Positions 60,603 through 64,000 of a stretch of 64,000 bases of DNA are shown piece by piece; the first letter of the stretch is position 1, and each line of letters starts with the position of its first letter. Source of the DNA: Tillandsia leiboldiana (Eukaryota; Streptophyta; Magnoliopsida; Poales; Bromeliaceae); NCBI GenBank assembly GCA_029204045.2, contig CM055072.1:9674854-9738853 (forward strand), given 5' to 3'. The translations under genes were made by a program, and so were the position numbers. The notes below the pieces were generated by a model that ran no database searches, was not told where the DNA came from, and saw only the letters and a program-made list of their open reading frames with translations.

Positions 60603-61470
60603 TGTTCGCTATTTATTTATGGGTTAAAAATAGATCCAATGATAATATATTCATGAGACTAATAAGTTGAGTTGGGTGAGCCCAATAAGTTGAGTAGAAC
60701 TGCAGTCCACAGTAAACCTAACGACAAGAGATCAAACAATAGAGTTAACGTCTAGATGAGTTGAGTCCGGTCGAGATCCGTGGGTGCTGTGTTTGTACTC
60801 TTTAAATGAATTGATTGTTCATTTCTAACAACGTAAGCTTTTGGAAATAATGGTCAGCGTTAACGATCCGACAAGTGGTATCAGAGCCTGTGGTAATTCG
60901 ATTCCCAATCGGTGCAGGTGTTTGGAGGGGAGAATTGTTGGCTATTTATTTATAGGTTAAAAATAGGTCGAACTTTCTGCCCCGTGACAATAGAGTGTAG
61001 TCCACAATAGACCTAACGACAAGAGGCCCAACAATAGTCCTAACGTCCAAGTGGATTGAGTCCGATTGAGACCCGTGGGCACTGTATTTGTACGCTTTAA
61101 GTGAATTGGTTGCTCATTTATAACAGCTTGAGCTTTTGAAATTAATGGTTAGCACTAACGATCCGACAAGTGGTATCAGAACCAGTGATAGTTCGATTCC
61201 CACACGGTAAAGAGGAATTTATAACAGCTTGAGCTTTTGAAATTAATGGTTAGCACTAACGATCCGACAAGTGGTATCAAAATCAGTGGTAGTTCGATTC
61301 CCACACGATGAAGAGGGATTGTTAGCTATTTATTTATAGGTTAAAAATAAGTCCAACTTTTTATCCTGTGACAATAGCGTGCGGTTCACAATAGATCTAG
61401 ATCCACAATAAACCTAGGTGCGGTTCAAAATAAACCTAATGATAAGAGACCCAACAATAGACTTAGCATC
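60603..61470 (+). mobile_element. Tandem TRIM (miniature LTR retrotransposon) with four LTR segments
   Basis: LTR segments: 60603-60873, 60936-61168, 61217-61269 (only the 3' end) and 61320-about 61470 (3' end lost). Full ends are TGTTGGCTATTTATT...GATCCGACA. Between them are three tiny internal regions of 48-62 bp, each starting AGTGGTATCA (primer-site form TGGTATCAGAGC in the first, decayed in the next two), then TTCGATTCCCA, and ending in a purine tract (GGAGGGGAGAAT, AAGAGGAA, GAAGAGGGAT). No coding capacity. The design fits TRIM/SMART elements, which rely on enzymes from other retrotransposons. Confidence 0.75.
60874..60935 (+). other. First TRIM internal region with primer site and polypurine tract
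   Basis: Only 62 bp: TGGTATCAGAGC from 60876, a TTCGATTCCCAATCGG stretch, then a purine-rich end before the next TGTTGG. Confidence 0.7.
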
Positions 61471-62021
61471 CCGGTGTTATGACAAAAAGTATAAAAAATT
61501 TAGTTCTCTGGGCACGATATGCAACGTGCTCTAATTAGAGCTCTAATATGCAACGTGCACTGCTACTCAATACAATAGCCTTTAATTGGCACATGGCCTA
61601 ATTATAGCTCCAAAAGAAAAGGCTCTGCTTTTTCTGTTGCCGCGGCTGCTTCGTGACCCAAGCCCAAATCTAAATTATATCTTATTCTACATTAAAATTT
61701 AATATTAATTTAAATAATATTATAAATTTAAATTAAACTATAATATGGGTCGAGTTTTATCGAAATTCGTGAATATTATATTTATACACTAAATATAAAT
61801 TAATTAACTTATTTCTAATTGTCTGAAATTTTAAAATTAATTATTAAAGCTTGCAATCACACAAGATGTAGATTTAAATTAAATAAAAAAAATCAATGAA
61901 ACGAACCTATGTGTTCTCCAATATTATGTTAAACAATAGGAAACAAGAGCGGTGCCTTTATATTATTTAACATAATATTAAAATATATATATATATATCT
62001 TGAGTTTGAATCTCAAAGAGG
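61471..62021. other. AT-rich sequence without recognisable features
   Basis: Apart from a short TA run near 61985-61998, nothing could be assigned. Confidence 0.4.
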
Positions 62022-62189
62022 AATGCTACATGTACAGTCCGAAATGGATGTACATCATACACTCCATCCCATTTAAGAGTGAGAATTTATCCACCGGTCA
62101 CTTCGAAGTTACCGGTATAATTCACCCCACCCTTGGATGGATGGGGTGTAAGATGTACACCCCATTTGGGGTGTACACTTATATATACC
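62022..62189. mobile_element. MITE family C, copy 2
   Basis: About 168 bp, starting AATGCTACATGTACAGTCC and ending GGGGTGTACACTTATATATACC, with the facing GATGTACATCATACACTCCA and GGGGTGTAAGATGTACACC blocks. It matches copy 1 at 59348-59507 in layout and in both ends. Confidence 0.75.
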
Positions 62190-62549
62190 CTACTTAATAA
62201 TAGTTGATCTCAAAAGCTTCATCTATTGGAAATCAATAATAATAGTTATTTTAATAATTTTTCATAAATTAAAGCTAAAATTGTACTGAGATCTCGTCAA
62301 CTATAGGCCATTTTGCAATAGGCAACTCAACTTTATTTGTTTATTTATTTTCACATTGACACCCCCCCTCAAACTTCTAGTTTCCTCAACTTTTAAATAA
62401 TTGAAGTTATTAAACCAAATGAAATTATCCATGGATGTAACAAAATCCCTATTTACTCGGCTAAAATCACTCAAATACAAAAAAGCAATAGTAAAGGGAG
62501 TGTCAATAAAAAATAAAAGCAAATTAAGTTGCATTTTTATCATCAAATG

Positions 62550-62796
62550 AGAAGCCCCAGTTGAACAACAAACAAGAACATTTCAAAACAAGTCCACTAT
62601 GTATTCACAGAGATTCTAAGATTTCGATAACACATCTCAAATACACTACTACTCAATGAGCAAAGGCTACATTTAGTGATCTTGTGAAGGAGAAGAAAAC
62701 AAATAAGAGGTGTGAGTGATTAAAGTCGTGGAGATCAACAAACAGATAAACATTGCGAGCACAACTCGGAAGCCCTCGGAAGAAAATTGGCTTCTT
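62550..62796 (-). other. Possible 3' untranslated region of the exon at 62797-62847
   Basis: Non-coding sequence directly downstream (minus strand) of the putative stop codon. Base composition is closer to a transcribed region than to the AT-rich spacers nearby, but no polyadenylation signal can be assigned with confidence. Confidence 0.2.
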
Positions 62797-62847
62797 TTAT
62801 TGCCTTTGTTCAGCTAGATCAACTCTTATGATTCTTCCATCTAAGCT
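62797..62847 (-). CDS. Probable last exon of an RRM-type RNA-binding protein (partial)
   Basis: On the minus strand a T-rich tract ending TTTTCAG (62848-62859) looks like a plant 3' splice site. The sequence after it reads SLDGRIIRVDLAEQRQ and then stops (TAA at 62797-62799). LDGR.IRV..A is the usual end of an RNA recognition motif, where the last beta strand follows a (M)(D/N)GK.L(D/N)GR turn. This suggests the terminal exon of a small RRM protein of the glycine-rich or organelle RNA-binding type. No upstream exon was recognised before the window edge; the intron would contain the DNA transposon at 63160-63740. The exon is only 51 bp, so chance resemblance is possible. Confidence 0.4.
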   Translation of the reverse strand, partial: SLDGRIIRVDLAEQRQ

Positions 62848-63159
62848 CTGAAAACAAAAAAAAAAAGAGAACAAAAATTTTGAATATTAATCTGAAATTA
62901 AGCTGTTAAATAGTAGTAATGGTATTTCTTGCAATCTTGCTGGTAATTAATAATGACTACAAATTTTGTGATTTCTCTTAACTCAAAATGAAATGATTCT
63001 GCCAAGCAAAATAGTATCACTTATATTTTCAAAGCAGTTCAACTCAACATTTGTAGCAACTTACTGTAAAAATTTGAACGTTGAATGCTAGCTACATTTT
63101 GTAAATGTGGTTTAATGTGCATAGATATTTAGTGACACACAAGTAGGAAATTATTTTTG

Positions 63160-63740
63160 GATTAATTGCATCAGTAGTCCCCAAACTTTTGCCAAAGTTC
63201 GCCCCCGAACTTTAAATAATGTGTCATATCGGGCCGTTGCATCATTTGATGTTAAGTTTATTGATAGAAAGATGATGTATAGCAAGAAACTTGGAAGCAG
63301 AAAGTTCCTTACCATCTAAAAAGGATGTTTGCTATCAAAATGAATTTTGTCCAAAAAGTTTAACTGCGGCAGAAAGATCCTTTCCACCTAAAAGGAATGT
63401 TTGTAGTCAAAATTAACTTTGTTCCGAAAAGTTTAACTGTGGCAGAAAGTTCCTTTCCACCTAAAGAGGATGCTTGCTGTCAAAATGAACTTTGTTCTGA
63501 ATAACTTTCCATTTTGCTAAATGGTAATCTCTAATTCGTATCTTTAGAGCATACATGGGTTTAAAAATCACTTGCCTATCATTCAGATAATTTTTACATC
63601 GACAAAATCAACGTTAAATGATAAATTGACCAATTCGGCATTATTTATACAAGTTTAGGGGGGCATTAAGTTTATTTTAAAAGAACAGGGTGTAAAGTCA
63701 AACTTTGATAAAAGTTCAGGGGCAAGCAATGCAATTAACC
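63160..63740. mobile_element. Small non-autonomous DNA transposon with imperfect inverted ends
   Basis: Left end near GGATTAATTGCATCAGTAG then CCCCAAACTTTTGCCAAAG; right end, inverted, reads GGGTTAATTGCATTGCTTGC then CCCTGAACTTTTATCAAAG. About 35 bp of imperfect terminal inverted repeat is therefore present. The GG(A/G)TTAATTGCA terminal pattern with ..CC(C/T)..AACTTT is common in plant MITE-like elements. No transposase is encoded and a target duplication could not be confirmed. Confidence 0.6.
63298..63505. repeat. About 72-bp tandem repeat, three units
   Basis: Units start at 63298, 63370 and 63443 with CAGAAAG(T/A)TCCTT, then CC(A/T)CTAAA, GGA(A/T)G(T/C)TTG and AAAATGAA(T/C)TTTGT. They form the core of the DNA transposon. 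Confidence 0.85.
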
Positions 63741-64000
63741 CTTAAAATAACTTTTTTATTATAATAAAATGAAAAATGATAATAGTATGCAAAAAATGAA
63801 CCATGAATCATGCATGCCAACTTGGTATATCAAACAAGGAGAGAGATAAGTGTAAGCAATGAAGTATGCGAGCAAATTATACTCACTCATGAGAGTATAT
63901 TAAGCTCGATAAGAAATTATTTGCTTACATAATAATTGCAATACTCAATAAGAAAATATGTGAAGGTTATAGTGAAATATGATCAATGTTTCAATTAGGA
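63741..64000. other. Unannotated window end
   Basis: No exon, element end or RNA gene recognised. Confidence 0.4.

Noticed and set aside
60603..61470. Cassandra-type TRIM carrying 5S rRNA promoter sequence
   Set aside because: No 5S A-box or C-box motif could be seen in the LTRs, so only a general TRIM call is made.

Overview
The window is plant nuclear DNA made almost entirely of transposable elements. The signs are long terminal repeats (LTRs) of 1 to 4 kb beginning TG and ending CA, an initiator-tRNA-Met type primer binding site (TGGTATCAGAGC), an intact Ty3/gypsy chromovirus (Tekay/Del-type) polyprotein, a terminal-repeat retrotransposon in miniature (TRIM) and palindromic MITEs sitting in (TA)n tracts. 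Long GC-rich LTRs beside very AT-rich spacers would suit a flowering plant, perhaps a monocot; the species cannot be named from the sequence. Host genes are nearly absent: a small coiled-coil reading frame with a plausible 5' leader (20366-20985, minus) and a probable last exon of an RNA-recognition-motif gene (about 62797-62847, minus) are the only candidates.

Layout. 1-5984: a plus-strand LTR split by an inverted solo LTR of the same superfamily (312-4660, target-site duplication TAATG). 5985-17100: decayed LTRs in both orientations, with a small solo LTR nested at 12912-14252 (duplication ACCAG). 17100-21180: unrecognised DNA, an LTR remnant and the coiled-coil gene. 21183-22870: alternating palindromic MITEs of two families separated by long (TA)n and (GA)n tracts. 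23016-50578: one non-autonomous retrotransposon locus of the form LTR-internal-LTR-internal-LTR, bounded by a single ATTAT duplication. Its second internal region is interrupted at 33322-44697 by an intact, very young autonomous Tekay-type element (duplication AGCGG). 50584-55350: unrecognised DNA, an isolated LTR with a gag-like remnant, and a minisatellite. 55350-58661: a second (TA)n/MITE cluster split by a 2.46 kb solo LTR. 58662-64000: MITEs, a tandem TRIM, a small DNA transposon and the probable host exon.

How the parts relate. The autonomous element encodes Gag, protease, reverse transcriptase, RNase H and integrase with a C-terminal chromodomain-like segment in one open frame. The 2.29 kb internal regions of the three-LTR element are a collapsed, frame-broken version of the same gag-protease-integrase order, with reverse transcriptase and RNase H missing. 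They keep almost the same primer binding site, leader, polypurine tract and LTR ends, so the two look like an autonomous/non-autonomous pair, and the helper has inserted into the leader of its dependent partner. The GC-rich promoter (U3) parts of these LTRs carry modules with CACGTG (G-box) cores upstream of a clear TATA box.

All homology statements and divergence estimates were made by eye from the sequence; no database search or alignment program was used.
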